The notes below the pieces were generated by a model. That model searched no databases and was not told the origin of the DNA. It was given only the letters and a program-made list of their open reading frames with translations. The position numbers and the translations under genes were made by a program. Shown here piece by piece: positions 16,750-26,843 of a stretch of 64,000 nucleotides of DNA; the first letter of the stretch is position 1, and the number at the start of each line of letters is the position of its first letter. Source of the stretch: Pseudomonas peli (lineage in GTDB: Bacteria > Pseudomonadota > Gammaproteobacteria > Pseudomonadales > Pseudomonadaceae). The DNA is taken from NCBI RefSeq assembly GCF_900099645.1, contig NZ_FMTL01000001.1:310001-374000 (forward strand), in the 5' to 3' direction.

Positions 16750-18807
16750 TCAGGCGATTTTAGCCAGCAGCTGACGCGCCTCCTGCTTCTGCTCTTCATC
16801 GCCTTCGTTGATTACTTCATTGAGGATCTGGCAGGCGCTGTCCAGGCTGCCCTGCTCGATATAGGCCAGGGCCATGTTCAGTTTGGACAGGTTTTCGCGG
16901 TTGCTGGCCAGCTCATCAAAATCATCCAGCAGTTCCACATCGAGGACGTCACCCCCCCAACCGTCATTGGATGTTTCTTCCACCAGCATGGACTCGGCAA
17001 ACGGGCTGCGGGCATCACGGCTGCTGGACAGTTCGAAGATATCCGAAGTCTTACGCTTGGCCGCAGTACTGCTGCCGGTCTTGTCCGCCACTTTGTTCGG
17101 CGCAGTTGGGGCAAAGGGGCTGACCAGATCCCAGTCGGCATCCAGCGACATATCGTCCAGATTGAGCTGGCCATCATTGGCAGCATCCACCAACGGCTGC
17201 GCCTCGACTTCATCCAGTTCCAGCACTACATCGTCCAGCAAACTGGCCGGCGGCGCGCTGAACAGCTCGGCATGCCGCGCCTTCAACTCGTCGATCCGCG
17301 CCGGAGTAAAGCCGGATGCCCGCACCACGGCTTCATGGTCGATAAAACCTTGGGCATCCCCCAACAACGCCAGCACTTCCAGCAGACGGAAACCGATATC
17401 ACTGCGCTGCGGCTGGGCCTCCCAGGCCTTGCGTAACGTGCTGGCGGCCTCATTCAGGCGGCCATAAGCGATATACACGTTGGCACTTTGCAGCGCATCC
17501 TCACCCGCTGCTGGCCATACCGGCCCACCTCGCGGCACCTCGCGCATATTGAGCGCCACTGCGGCGGCCGGTGTGACGGCTGACGCTGGGGCGGCACTGG
17601 ATGACGTCGGCATGACCGGTATCACGGCAGCGGCGACCGCAACAGGGGCTGGCTCAACGGGTTTTCTGCTGCGCCAGAACAGCCCCACGACACCGGCCAG
17701 TAACAGCGCCAGCAGACCGGCAATAATCGCCAGCCAGTTGCTACCTGATTCCGCCGTAACCGGTGCGGTTATCGCGACCGGAGCAGGCACAGACGCAGCA
17801 CTTGCTTCAGCGCTCGCACGACGCGCGGCCAACTCGGCCTGCAGGCCAGCAATCTGCTGATCACGCGCGTCCATCTGTTCCTGCAGCTGCTGAACCTGCA
17901 GGCCCAGCTGGGCCAGGCTCTGTTGCAATTGCAGGGTCTCACTAATCTGGCTGGCCAGCTCCTGCTCGACGCGAGCCTGTTCCTGAATCAGCAGCTCGGC
18001 TGGCGGGTCGACCGGCAGCTGAGCACTAGGCGCAGCCACAGTCTCGGGCGCAGCAGTTGCCGCTACTGCCGGCTCGACCACTGCAGACGGCACACCCGCA
18101 ACACTATCGGGCAAGAGCAATTGCGCACCGGCACGCAGGCGATTGATATCACCGTTGATAAAGGCTTGCGGATTAAGCGCGTACAGATCACGCATCAGCG
18201 ACTGAGGTGTTACCTGCCCTGTCTCGGCGGCCAGACGCTCGGCAATCTTCCACAAGCTGTCGCCGCTGACCACGCTGTAGCGATTTCCCTGCTGCGCGGC
18301 GGGCAATACCGCTGGCCGTGTAGGCTCAACAGCCTCGGCACGAGTCACTGCGGGTACCGATACAGGCACTGTAGATGCAGCAGGCGCCGCTAGGCTGCGG
18401 TAAGCCGCAGAGCTGGGTGGGTCAAGCAATACGGTGTACTCGCGGTACAGCTGGCCGTTGGGCCTGACCACTTCAACAATAAAATTCAGGTAAGGCTCAC
18501 GCACCGGCTGCGTCGATACCACGCGAATCACACTCTTGCCGCCCCGCAGCAACGGGGTAAAACGCAGGTCATTAAAGAAATACAGACGGTCGACGCCGGA
18601 ACGGCTGAACACTTCGGCAGGCGCCAGGCGCACACGCATGTCTTCAGCGGTCAGATCGCCTACATCAAACAATTCGATTTCGGCATCCAGCGGCTGACTA
18701 AGTGCCGAATGCAGGGTGATTTCACCCAAGCCAAGTGCAGGGACTAAACCTGAATACAATGCTGAACTTGACGCCAAACCTAGTAGTAACTGACGAACCT
18801 TTGCCAT
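16750..18807 (-). CDS. FimV-like LysM/TPR protein (HubP/FimV family)
   Basis: 685 residues. A signal-like N terminus and the conserved FimV N domain (GLGEITLHSALSQPLDAEIE, to about residue 130) are followed by a LysM peptidoglycan-binding motif at about 176-234 (NRYSVVSGDSLWKIAERL), a coiled coil at about 265-330, one transmembrane helix near 355-377, an acidic cytoplasmic region and a C-terminal FimV motif (LNMALAYIEQGSLDSACQIL). FimV/HubP proteins mark the cell pole and help assemble type IV pili. P. aeruginosa FimV is longer (over 900 residues) and lies beside asd and truA, which are absent here. This is therefore probably a paralogue. Confidence 0.82.
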   Translation of the reverse strand: MAKVRQLLLGLASSSALYSGLVPALGLGEITLHSALSQPLDAEIELFDVGDLTAEDMRVRLAPAEVFSRSGVDRLYFFNDLRFTPLLRGGKSVIRVVSTQPVREPYLNFIVEVVRPNGQLYREYTVLLDPPSSAAYRSLAAPAASTVPVSVPAVTRAEAVEPTRPAVLPAAQQGNRYSVVSGDSLWKIAERLAAETGQVTPQSLMRDLYALNPQAFINGDINRLRAGAQLLLPDSVAGVPSAVVEPAVAATAAPETVAAPSAQLPVDPPAELLIQEQARVEQELASQISETLQLQQSLAQLGLQVQQLQEQMDARDQQIAGLQAELAARRASAEASAASVPAPVAITAPVTAESGSNWLAIIAGLLALLLAGVVGLFWRSRKPVEPAPVAVAAAVIPVMPTSSSAAPASAVTPAAAVALNMREVPRGGPVWPAAGEDALQSANVYIAYGRLNEAASTLRKAWEAQPQRSDIGFRLLEVLALLGDAQGFIDHEAVVRASGFTPARIDELKARHAELFSAPPASLLDDVVLELDEVEAQPLVDAANDGQLNLDDMSLDADWDLVSPFAPTAPNKVADKTGSSTAAKRKTSDIFELSSSRDARSPFAESMLVEETSNDGWGGDVLDVELLDDFDELASNRENLSKLNMALAYIEQGSLDSACQILNEVINEGDEEQKQEARQLLAKIA

Positions 18808-19070
18808 AAAAAACGCTCCCGTGACTCCGCCCCCTAATCCCTCGCCACTTCACGTCCAAGACGTGCGCTTCCAGCGCTTGCGACAGAGTAGGAATCGGCA
18901 AATGTTGCCTTGGGAAGTACGTTCCGTGTTTAACCCGGCTGGTGCATGGCCATAAATACGGCGCACTGAATAGACGAATAACCGACGCCGCTCGGCAAAA
19001 AGCCATTACAGGTGCAAGCATAGGCGTTTAGCCAAGAAAACGACAACTCCGTCACACAACCGTTTAGCTG

Positions 19071-20474
19071 TCAGCGCCTGGTCGACTTGACGCCCCAGGC
19101 CGCCAAAACTGTGATCGCGAAGACGCCAGCCACCAACCAGAAACTCTGCTTGAAGGCGAGCATCTCCGAGAAATGATCGCCGCCTTCGGCGCTGTGCCGC
19201 CATTCCAGAAAAAAGGTCAGCAGGTTGACCCCGAACGCGCCGCCGAGCTGACGCACGAAGGTGATGGCGCCAGCGCCTTGAGCCAGTTCCTCAGGACTGA
19301 GGATATCCAGCGAACCGGTGCTCAAGGCCGGCAGCAACACACCCAGACCAATACGCCCGACACAGGCCCAGAAACACAGTTGAATGAATGAGGCGCCCTG
19401 CTCAACCCAAGCCATCCCCGCCGCCGACAAGGCAAAGATCAACAGTCCGCCACTCAGCAGCACGGCCGCAGACAGTCGATCACTGAGCCAGCCGCCGAGA
19501 AAGGACGCCATGCCCATCAAGATTCCCGCCGGCAACAGCAGCAGACCCGAGCGTCCGGCGCTGAAGCCTTCAACGGTTTGCAGATACAGAGGAATCAGGT
19601 AGGTGGAACCATACAAACCCAACCCCAGGGTCAAGGCGACCCAACTGGCGCTGCGAAACCCGGCATGCTGCCACAAGGCAAGCGGCAGCAGCGGCTGAGC
19701 AGCGCGCCGACTGCGCAGGATAAACGCCACACCGGCCAGCAGTGCAAGGCAACCCGGTAACCAGACCCTCGGCGCAGTCCAGGCAAAACGCTGCGCCTCG
19801 GCAAGAAAGCCCAACGCTGTAAATATCGCCACACACAGCCAGGCAAAGGCCTGAATATCCAGACGCGGGGTGCTGGCCGCACGTTCACTGGGCAACAACC
19901 ACTGCCCGGCGAGCATGACCAGCAGGCACATCGGCAGCGGCATCCAGAAAATCGACGGCCAACCGAAATGATCGACCAGGTAACCACCAATCCCCGGCCC
20001 CAGCGACGGCGCCAGCATCACCCCCAGGCCATATATGCCCAGCGCCATGCCGCGCCCGCCATCGGCGAACACCCGAAAAATCAGCACCATGGCCAGCGGC
20101 TGCACAATCCCCGCACAGAGACCCTGCACGATGCGCAGGGCGATCAGCTGCCAGGCGGCGTGCGCCATCAGCGCCAACAGTGAACTGAGGATAAACAGCA
20201 GTAGGCCGAACTGTGCCGTACGCCGCGCGCCAAAACGCGCCTGGGCCCAGGCGGCCAGCAGCAAGCCAGCGGTCATGGCCGCGAGAAACCCCGTGGACAG
20301 CCACTGCGCCAGCGGCCGGCCAATGGCGAAGTCCGCCATGATCGCCGGCAAGGCGACGTTGATACTGGTGGAGGCCAAGACCATGGCCATGCTGCCGACC
20401 ATCAGCAATGCTAACAGCCACTGCGGGTAACGCGGACCGAAACGTTGCTGCAGGGCCGGCAGGTCGTCACGCAT
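19071..20474 (-). CDS. MFS transporter, DHA2 (EmrB/QacA-like) family
   Basis: 467 residues, strongly hydrophobic with about 13-14 membrane helices. Family signatures include ASTSINVALPAIMADF in helix 1, QWLSTGFLAAMTAGLLL, and GLGVMLAPSLGPGIGGYLVD, the antiporter motif C of drug exporters. It probably expels a drug or metabolite with proton exchange; no membrane-fusion partner (EmrA) is adjacent. It overlaps the upstream MarR gene by one base (TGATG), so regulator and pump form an operon. Confidence 0.87.
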   Translation of the reverse strand: MRDDLPALQQRFGPRYPQWLLALLMVGSMAMVLASTSINVALPAIMADFAIGRPLAQWLSTGFLAAMTAGLLLAAWAQARFGARRTAQFGLLLFILSSLLALMAHAAWQLIALRIVQGLCAGIVQPLAMVLIFRVFADGGRGMALGIYGLGVMLAPSLGPGIGGYLVDHFGWPSIFWMPLPMCLLVMLAGQWLLPSERAASTPRLDIQAFAWLCVAIFTALGFLAEAQRFAWTAPRVWLPGCLALLAGVAFILRSRRAAQPLLPLALWQHAGFRSASWVALTLGLGLYGSTYLIPLYLQTVEGFSAGRSGLLLLPAGILMGMASFLGGWLSDRLSAAVLLSGGLLIFALSAAGMAWVEQGASFIQLCFWACVGRIGLGVLLPALSTGSLDILSPEELAQGAGAITFVRQLGGAFGVNLLTFFLEWRHSAEGGDHFSEMLAFKQSFWLVAGVFAITVLAAWGVKSTRR

Positions 20475-20908
20475 CAGCGTTTTTCCAGGTTACTCAACAC
20501 CTGGGCATGAACCTTCTGGCAGCGGCGCAACTCGTCTTCATCGATGCCGGCAAAGACTTCTTGGCGCAGTTGCGCGGAAATCGCTTCGATCTTTTCAATC
20601 AGTGGGCGGGCCTGCGGGCTGAGGGCAATCTTCTTCGCGCGGCGGTCTTCAGGCACCGCCTGGCGGCTTACCAAGCCTTGGGCCTCAAGACTGTCGAGCA
20701 GACGCGCCAGGGTCGGCCCTTCGACACCGACGCTCTGCGCCAATTCGCGTTGGGTCGGCAATTCGGCAAAGCGCCCCAGATGCAGCAGCACCAGCCAGCG
20801 AGCCTGGGAAAGCCCCAGGCCGACGAGGCGGCGATCCAATTCGGCGCGCCAGGCACGGGAAAGCTGGGCAACTTGCATGGCAAAACGGTGTTGATCGGTA
20901 TGCGACAT
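20474..20908 (-). CDS. MarR/SlyA family transcriptional regulator
   Basis: 144 residues with a winged helix-turn-helix: QRELAQSVGVEGPTLARLLD (recognition region) and the wing GLVSRQAVPEDRRAKKIALS. Dimerisation helices lie at both ends. MarR proteins usually repress a neighbouring exporter and release DNA on binding a phenolic ligand; here the MFS gene directly follows. ATG 20908 with AAGAG upstream is preferred over a TTG six bases earlier. No clear operator palindrome was found. Confidence 0.87.
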   Translation of the reverse strand: MSHTDQHRFAMQVAQLSRAWRAELDRRLVGLGLSQARWLVLLHLGRFAELPTQRELAQSVGVEGPTLARLLDSLEAQGLVSRQAVPEDRRAKKIALSPQARPLIEKIEAISAQLRQEVFAGIDEDELRRCQKVHAQVLSNLEKR

Positions 20909-21000
20909 GGACAACGGCTCTTAACTATAAAAAACTAATTATTAGCCAGCTAACCATAACCCTTTTCATGAGGCAAGCCTGCAGAAGGCTCACAACCGTT

Positions 21001-22017
21001 TCACCACTTTACATACTGATCTTCAACAAAGCCCCAGAGGTTGTCGATGCGCACTTCGGACCGGCCAGTCGGGCGCAGCACGCCGGTGAACTGGCCAAAT
21101 ATCTGTTTGAAGTTGCTCGCCAGCAGCCCCACGTTCAATCGCTCCTTGTGCAGGCCACGCCCCTCGAAGCGCAGCTCCACCTGGCCGTCATAGGAGTTGA
21201 TCAACCAAGGCTGCAGCGGCTGATCACGATCAAAGGCAAAGCGCACGGTATCGACCTTGAGCAGCTCGCCATCCAGCCAGAAGCAGTTCTCGGTAAAGCT
21301 ACTTTCATTGACCCCGCAGGACAGATTCAGCCCGACCCGCTGCTCGCCGGCCGGGCCGGATAAGCAGGCCCAGTTCCAATGGGTTTCCGGGCGCATATAA
21401 CCGGCCGACCAGTCGTGGTGGGCAAATGCGCCGATCTGCGCCAGATCGAAATTCCCCAACACACTGCGCACCTGCCCCGTGCAGCGCACCCCTGCTACCT
21501 TTTGCGCATAGACCCAGCCATTGACCGCCGTTGGCGTGTTGATGCACATCGGCTGAAAAGCAGGTTCTGCCTCAGAGAAACAGGCGTCGATGCGAGTGCC
21601 GTCATCCAGTTCCACCAGCAGACGCTTTTCCTTCGATAAGGAGCTGTTCTCCAAGCGCAGAAGATTGCCGCCGCTACGCACCTCGCACACGCCCTGATCT
21701 GGGGTCTGCGAGAACTGGCTGCCAAAGCCCAGCGGCAGCTTGAACTGACGCTCGATCATGCGCCCGCTGGCTGGGTGGAACAGGTAGACGAAACCCACAC
21801 CCAACAGGCTGAGGTTGGCCAGCGCGCAGCCGCCAATCAGCTCATCGCTGATCAGGCCGAAATACTGGAATTGATGAAAACGCCGCCATTTGGCCAACGC
21901 ACCCAACTTGCGCCCCATAGGCGAGCGGAAATCAAAATCGCGGTAGTTGATCAGCCCCGGCGCGGCGGGAAAGATGCCGTAATGCGGCTGACCGTTGGCC
22001 TGAATCAGTCGATCCAT
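21001..22017 (-). CDS. DUF2804 family protein
   Basis: 338 residues matching DUF2804 by overall pattern: an NYRDFDFRSPMGRKLGALAKWRR-like opening, FGLISDELIGGCALANL, and SAGYMRPETHWNWACLSG, ending in DNLWGFVEDQYVKW. No catalytic motif, signal peptide or membrane helix stands out; the predicted beta-rich fold recalls carbohydrate- or lipid-modifying proteins. Function unknown. ATG 22017 is used; a GTG four codons upstream is possible. It stands alone between marR and the GGDEF gene. Confidence 0.78.
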   Translation of the reverse strand: MDRLIQANGQPHYGIFPAAPGLINYRDFDFRSPMGRKLGALAKWRRFHQFQYFGLISDELIGGCALANLSLLGVGFVYLFHPASGRMIERQFKLPLGFGSQFSQTPDQGVCEVRSGGNLLRLENSSLSKEKRLLVELDDGTRIDACFSEAEPAFQPMCINTPTAVNGWVYAQKVAGVRCTGQVRSVLGNFDLAQIGAFAHHDWSAGYMRPETHWNWACLSGPAGEQRVGLNLSCGVNESSFTENCFWLDGELLKVDTVRFAFDRDQPLQPWLINSYDGQVELRFEGRGLHKERLNVGLLASNFKQIFGQFTGVLRPTGRSEVRIDNLWGFVEDQYVKW

Positions 22018-22132
22018 CGGAGCAATCACTCAAGGAAAAAACCTCAGCGATGCTAGCACCGCGACTTTGCTCCGAGCATTCACCACAGGCGCCAAGCACA
22101 GCGGCAAAATCGGCCACCTCAAGCCCAGACTC

Positions 22133-23296
22133 TCAGGCCACGACCTGATTACGGCCAAACGCCTTGGCTTCATAAAGTGCGCGATCTGCATGCTCATAGA
22201 GCTGCGCCAACGCCCCCCCAGCGGCAGGCTGGATGCAGGAAATACCGATCGACATGGTCAGCATGCTTGCGGTATCAGAGCCGGCATGTTGGATGTTCAA
22301 GGTCTGCAGAGTCTGACGCAGGGCTTCGGCGTGATGCCGCGCCTCGGCTTCACCGATGTCGTAAAGCAACACGGCAAACTCCTCACCGCCCAGACGCACG
22401 GCAATGTCCAGTGGGCGCCGTGCCGCGTCCTGCAGCAGGCTGCCTATGCGCTGCAACACGTTGTCGCCGGCTTGGTGACCGTAGTGGTCGTTGTAGGCTT
22501 TGAAGTGATCAACATCGCAGAGCAACAGCGCCAGGCTGCGCTGTTCGCGCTGCGCCTGACGCCAGAGGCGCTCGAACTGGCGGTTGAAACTGCGGCGGTT
22601 GTGCAAGCCGGTCAGGCTGTCGTGATCGGCCAGTACGCGCATCAACCGGCTGATCAGAAAATGCTCGCGCGACTTGAACTCCAGCAAGTAACACCCTACC
22701 GCGCCCATCAAGTTGCCAAAAAGTAGAAACAGGGTGTTGTTGATCAACCGAGGCATGGGTAAATCGGCGACCAGTAGCTCGACACAGACGTATACCAATA
22801 GCACCAGCAAAGAGCAGCACAACGCCTCGATCAGGCGTAACCCTGCCAGAAAGTAGGCGGCCATACAGACCAACAGCAGCCCTTCATAGGGGTAACTGGG
22901 GTCTACTCGATGGGCAATGCCCACCACCAGCGATGCTGCAGCGCCAAGCGCCAGCAGGCTGACCCAGCTAAGCGGTTGCAGCAAATGAACGTGCTTGCGC
23001 TGAATCAGCAATACACCAAACAGACACAGCAACAGTAAGACGGCGAGACGGATGGCCAGCATCCACCACACCTCGGGCGCCCGAATCAGGACGAAATCGA
23101 ACGCGGCAAACGCCAGCCACACCAGAATGCCCACAACCAGGGCAATGCGCTTGAGATCGAAGGTGTCGTCACGCACATAGTTGCGGTACTCCTGCTCCAG
23201 CGGCCGAGAGAAACGCAGCAGCCGAAAACCCAAGGCGAGCTGATCGGCATAGGGGCTGGGGCGAACATCGTCTAGCCAGGCATGGGAAAGCGGCAC
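22133..23296 (-). CDS. Membrane-bound diguanylate cyclase (GGDEF; HsbD-like)
   Basis: 387 residues: five or six membrane helices between about 50 and 205, then a GGDEF domain beginning DHDSLTGLHNRRSFNRQF. The active site is GGEEF (RLGGEEFAVLL), and the inhibitory I-site RxxD (RPLD) lies exactly five residues before it, so an active, product-inhibited c-di-GMP synthase is expected. From memory, P. aeruginosa has the cyclase HsbD directly beside recQ, as here; the hptB/hsbR/hsbA genes that work with it are not in this window. No extracellular sensor domain is apparent. Confidence 0.88.
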   Translation of the reverse strand: MPLSHAWLDDVRPSPYADQLALGFRLLRFSRPLEQEYRNYVRDDTFDLKRIALVVGILVWLAFAAFDFVLIRAPEVWWMLAIRLAVLLLLCLFGVLLIQRKHVHLLQPLSWVSLLALGAAASLVVGIAHRVDPSYPYEGLLLVCMAAYFLAGLRLIEALCCSLLVLLVYVCVELLVADLPMPRLINNTLFLLFGNLMGAVGCYLLEFKSREHFLISRLMRVLADHDSLTGLHNRRSFNRQFERLWRQAQREQRSLALLLCDVDHFKAYNDHYGHQAGDNVLQRIGSLLQDAARRPLDIAVRLGGEEFAVLLYDIGEAEARHHAEALRQTLQTLNIQHAGSDTASMLTMSIGISCIQPAAGGALAQLYEHADRALYEAKAFGRNQVVA

Positions 23297-23394
23297 CGGA
23301 ACCTCTGCAGCGGAGTGGCTGAAACCACCTTAGCCGCTCATATCGGGCGCCACAAGCCGAACCATCCGCGGGGATAACAGCCGCACGAGGCATG

Positions 23395-25521
23395 TCAGGC
23401 CTCGAATTCAGCCTGCAAGGCAGCACGTACGCAGTGCAGGATGCCCAGCTCAACCCGCCCGGCAAACTGCTCACTGATCGCCGCTACCGGTGGCAACTCA
23501 CCTTCGCCATCGAGGAAGGCATCCTGAATTTCGCCGAGCAATCCCTCAGGCACATCCAGCGCCTGTTCTAAGGACAGCTGCTGCCGACCAATGGCTTCGG
23601 CCAGCAGACCGTAAACATTCTTCTCGCTGCAACTCAGCTGGCTGGCAATCTGCGCAGGGGTCATGCCGGCACGGGCCAGGCTGACCAGCTCATGCCGTAA
23701 ATCAACCACTGCACGCGGTGCTTCATCATCCGCACCGAGCACCGCCAGGAAGGCCTCACCATAGCGTTCCAGCTTGCGCGCACCGACTCCACTAACCCGA
23801 GCCATTTCGGCCAGAGTGCTGGGCTGGCTACGCAGCATCTCCAGCAAGGTGGCATCCGGGAAGATCACATACGGCGGCACGCCGTGCTCTTCTGCCAGTT
23901 TGCGGCGCAAGGCGCGCAGCGCTTCCCACTGGCCACGCTCCTCGCCACGCACCAGTTGGCTGGCCGCGCTGCTGGAGGCCTTGGCGCTTTGCTGCGGTTT
24001 CAGATCACGGCGTAGCTGCAGGCTGACCTCTCCCTTGAGCAAAGGCCGGCAACTGTCAGAAAGGCGCAGCCCACCAAAACCGTCCAAATCAACATCCGCC
24101 AAACCGCGCGCCACCAACTGACGAAACAACGAACGCCACTCACCCTCGGCCAGCGCCTTACCGATACCAAACACGGCCAAATGCTGATGACCCACGGTGC
24201 GAATTTTCTCGTTATCGCGCCCGAGCAACACATCAACCAGATGACCCACACCGTAACGCTGGCCGGTGCGGTAGATCGCCGACAGCGCCTGACGCGCCGG
24301 CTCGGTGGCATCCCAGGTCTGCACACCGTCGATGCAGTTGTCGCAATGGCCGCAGGGCTGCGGCATGTCTTCGTCGAAATAAGCCAGCAGCGCCTGGCGC
24401 CGGCAGCGGGTTTCCTCGCACAGCGCCAGCATGGCATCGAGCTTGTGTTGCTCGACGCGCTTATGCCGCTCGTCGCCTTCGGAGTTGTTAAGCATCTGCT
24501 TGAGGAAGATCACATCCTGCAGGCCGTAAGCCATCCAGGCATCCGCCGGCAGGCCATCACGGCCGGCGCGACCGGTTTCCTGATAATAAGCTTCCAGGGA
24601 TTTCGGCAGATCAAGGTGGGCGACAAAGCGCACGTTGGGTTTATCGATGCCCATGCCGAAGGCGATAGTCGCCACCATGATCAGCCCTTCCTCATTGAGA
24701 AAGCGCTTCTGGTGAAAGGCGCGCAACTCGTTGGCCAGGCCGGCGTGATAAGGCAATGCGGGGAAGCCTTGCTCAGAGAGGAACGTGGCCACTTCCTCGA
24801 CCTTCTTGCGCGACAGGCAATACACGATGCCAGCATCGCCTTTGCGCGCAGTCAAAAAGCTCAGCAGCTGCTTGCGTGGCTGCTCCTTGGGCACGATGCG
24901 GTATAAGATGTTCGGCCGGTCGAAACTCGACAGAAAACGCTCGGCATTCTGCAGGTGCAGGCGCTGAACGATTTCCTCACGGGTGCGCATGTCGGCCGTG
25001 GCCGTCAGAGCAATACGCGGCACGTGAGGGAACAGCTCAGCCAGCTGGCCCAGCTGCAGGTATTCGGGGCGGAAATCATGCCCCCACTGCGACACGCAAT
25101 GCGCCTCGTCGATGGCGAACAGGGCAATGTCGAGGTTCTGCAGAAAGCTCAGCATGCGCGGCTGCACCAGCCGCTCGGGAGCCAGGTAAAGCATCTTGAT
25201 TTCGCCGCGCTTGATTCGCTCGGCGATCTCGCGCTGCTCATCTGCGCTCAAGGTCGAGTTCAGCGCCACCGCGGCCACGCCCAGCTCATCAAGGGTGGCG
25301 ACCTGATCATCCATCAACGCAATCAGCGGCGACACCACCACTGCCAGACCATCGCGCAACAGGGCCGGCACCTGGAAGCACAGCGACTTGCCACCACCGG
25401 TGGGCATCAGTACCAGAGCATCACCACCGCTGGCCACGCGCTCGATAATGGCACCCTGACGGCCACGAAAACTGTCGTAGCCAAAGACGTCTTTGAGGAT
25501 GCGTTGCGCGTGTTCGAGCAT
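23395..25521 (-). CDS. recQ: ATP-dependent DNA helicase RecQ
   Basis: 708 residues, normal RecQ size. Superfamily 2 motifs include [17 protein letters not shown] (motif I), [19 protein letters not shown] (DEAH and the aromatic-rich loop), [20 protein letters not shown] and [10 protein letters not shown] (motif VI). The RQC zinc site is visible as [15 protein letters not shown] with CGHCDNC, followed by an HRDC domain ([18 protein letters not shown]). It is a 3'-5' helicase for recombination and fork repair. ATG 25521 follows GGAGA; an upstream extension of 17 codons is not conserved. Confidence 0.95.
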   Translation of the reverse strand: MLEHAQRILKDVFGYDSFRGRQGAIIERVASGGDALVLMPTGGGKSLCFQVPALLRDGLAVVVSPLIALMDDQVATLDELGVAAVALNSTLSADEQREIAERIKRGEIKMLYLAPERLVQPRMLSFLQNLDIALFAIDEAHCVSQWGHDFRPEYLQLGQLAELFPHVPRIALTATADMRTREEIVQRLHLQNAERFLSSFDRPNILYRIVPKEQPRKQLLSFLTARKGDAGIVYCLSRKKVEEVATFLSEQGFPALPYHAGLANELRAFHQKRFLNEEGLIMVATIAFGMGIDKPNVRFVAHLDLPKSLEAYYQETGRAGRDGLPADAWMAYGLQDVIFLKQMLNNSEGDERHKRVEQHKLDAMLALCEETRCRRQALLAYFDEDMPQPCGHCDNCIDGVQTWDATEPARQALSAIYRTGQRYGVGHLVDVLLGRDNEKIRTVGHQHLAVFGIGKALAEGEWRSLFRQLVARGLADVDLDGFGGLRLSDSCRPLLKGEVSLQLRRDLKPQQSAKASSSAASQLVRGEERGQWEALRALRRKLAEEHGVPPYVIFPDATLLEMLRSQPSTLAEMARVSGVGARKLERYGEAFLAVLGADDEAPRAVVDLRHELVSLARAGMTPAQIASQLSCSEKNVYGLLAEAIGRQQLSLEQALDVPEGLLGEIQDAFLDGEGELPPVAAISEQFAGRVELGILHCVRAALQAEFEA

Positions 25522-25687
25522 GAAGGGTCTCCGAAACAAGCCGCGCATTATACGCAAGTGCCGCTTGGGCACGCGCAGGCATGCTGGCGTTTGATCCGAT
25601 TTTCACCCGCCATGGCCGCGGCTATGGCTGCACTGGCCGCTCTAGACTAGAATTCAGCCTCGTTTACTCCTTCAAGGTAGCCCCCCG

Positions 25688-26275
25688 ATGTCCTTCGCCG
25701 AGCAACTCTCCCGCCTGCAAGCCTTCCTCGATGCCGATGAGCTGCATGAAGAGGCACTGGACTACATCGCCGCCCACGGCTACCTGACCGCGTTGTCGAT
25801 CTGCCCAGAGCCGGTGCCTGAGCGCGAGTGGATTGACGCGTTGTTCTCCGAGGCGCCGCATTACCGCAGTGATGCCGAGCGTGAAGAGATCGAAGCCACC
25901 CTGATCCAGCTGCAAAGCCATATCGCCCGCCAACTGGCCAGCGACGATGAACCCGATGTACCGTGCGACCTCGACCTGGGCGAGGAGCCAGACGATTCCG
26001 ACCTGCGCGGCTGGTGCATCGGCTTTATGGAAGGGGTGTTCCTGCGTGAAGCGGTATGGTTCGACGACGCCGAAGATGAAGTCAGCGAGCTGCTGCTTCC
26101 GATCATGGTCGGTTCAGGCCTGTTCGACGAGCAACCTGAATTCGCCGAGATCGCCCGTGACCGCGACCTGGTCGACAGCATGGTCGAGCAGATCCCTGAG
26201 CTGCTGACCGCACTGTTCCTGCTGTGCCATGCGCCGGAAGAAAAGCCGGCTCTTCTGAAGCCTCGCCACCACTAA
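25688..26275 (+). CDS. UPF0149 (YgfB/YecA) family protein
   Basis: 195 residues, acidic, with the family pattern FLREAVWFDDAEDEVSELLLPI, GWCIGFMEGVFLREAV and a cysteine-containing N-terminal helical part. This all-helical family includes YgfB, which in P. aeruginosa dampens Alg-pathway stress responses; this longer member is less characterised. It lacks the SEC-C zinc motif of YecA. It is divergent from recQ. Confidence 0.8.
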   Translation: MSFAEQLSRLQAFLDADELHEEALDYIAAHGYLTALSICPEPVPEREWIDALFSEAPHYRSDAEREEIEATLIQLQSHIARQLASDDEPDVPCDLDLGEEPDDSDLRGWCIGFMEGVFLREAVWFDDAEDEVSELLLPIMVGSGLFDEQPEFAEIARDRDLVDSMVEQIPELLTALFLLCHAPEEKPALLKPRHH

Positions 26276-26284
26276 GCACGCGCC

Positions 26285-26698
26285 ATGGCGCGTGAGATTC
26301 CGGTGCCGCCTGTTCAAGAGCAGCGCAACCCCGTTATTCGCTACGTTCTGCTGGCCATCGGCTGGCTGAGCGTGGCACTGGGTGTTATCGGCATCTTCCT
26401 CCCAGTACTGCCCACCACGCCTTTTCTGCTACTGGCGGCTGCGTGCTTTATGCGCAGCTCGAAGCGCTTCTACCTGTGGTTGGTCAATCACCGCCAGCTT
26501 GGCCCGTGGATCGTCGACTACCTCGAAGGCCAGGGCATTCCGCTCAAGGGGAAGGTCTACGCCATCAGCCTGATGTGGCTGAGCATCGGCCTGTCGTGCT
26601 ACCTGGTGCCGTTGTTCTGGGCCAGGGCTTTTATGCTGACCAGCGCGGTCGTGGTCAGCTTGTACATCCTTAAACAGAAAACCCTGAGCAAACCCTGA
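26285..26698 (+). CDS. YbaN/DUF454 family inner membrane protein
   Basis: 137 residues with a hydrophobic core typical of DUF454: LGVIGIFLPVLPTTPFLLLA near residues 38-57, then AACFMRSSKRFYLWL, HRQLGPWIVDY and GIPLKGKVYAI, with two or three further membrane helices. Function unknown. It begins ten bases after the UPF0149 gene and is probably its operon partner. The start ATG 26285 has no clear ribosome site. Confidence 0.83.
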   Translation: MAREIPVPPVQEQRNPVIRYVLLAIGWLSVALGVIGIFLPVLPTTPFLLLAAACFMRSSKRFYLWLVNHRQLGPWIVDYLEGQGIPLKGKVYAISLMWLSIGLSCYLVPLFWARAFMLTSAVVVSLYILKQKTLSKP

Positions 26699-26843
26699 TG
26701 GTTGTTACGCGCCCCTAGCGACCAGCACAAAACTGCAAGCAACCTCTTGTCGCGCTCAAGCCAACCGACATTCGGTATAGTCAGCGCGGCAAAAATCAGC
26801 AGTACCACCTAGACTTTTCCAATCCCCGGCCGAGGCGCGGTAC

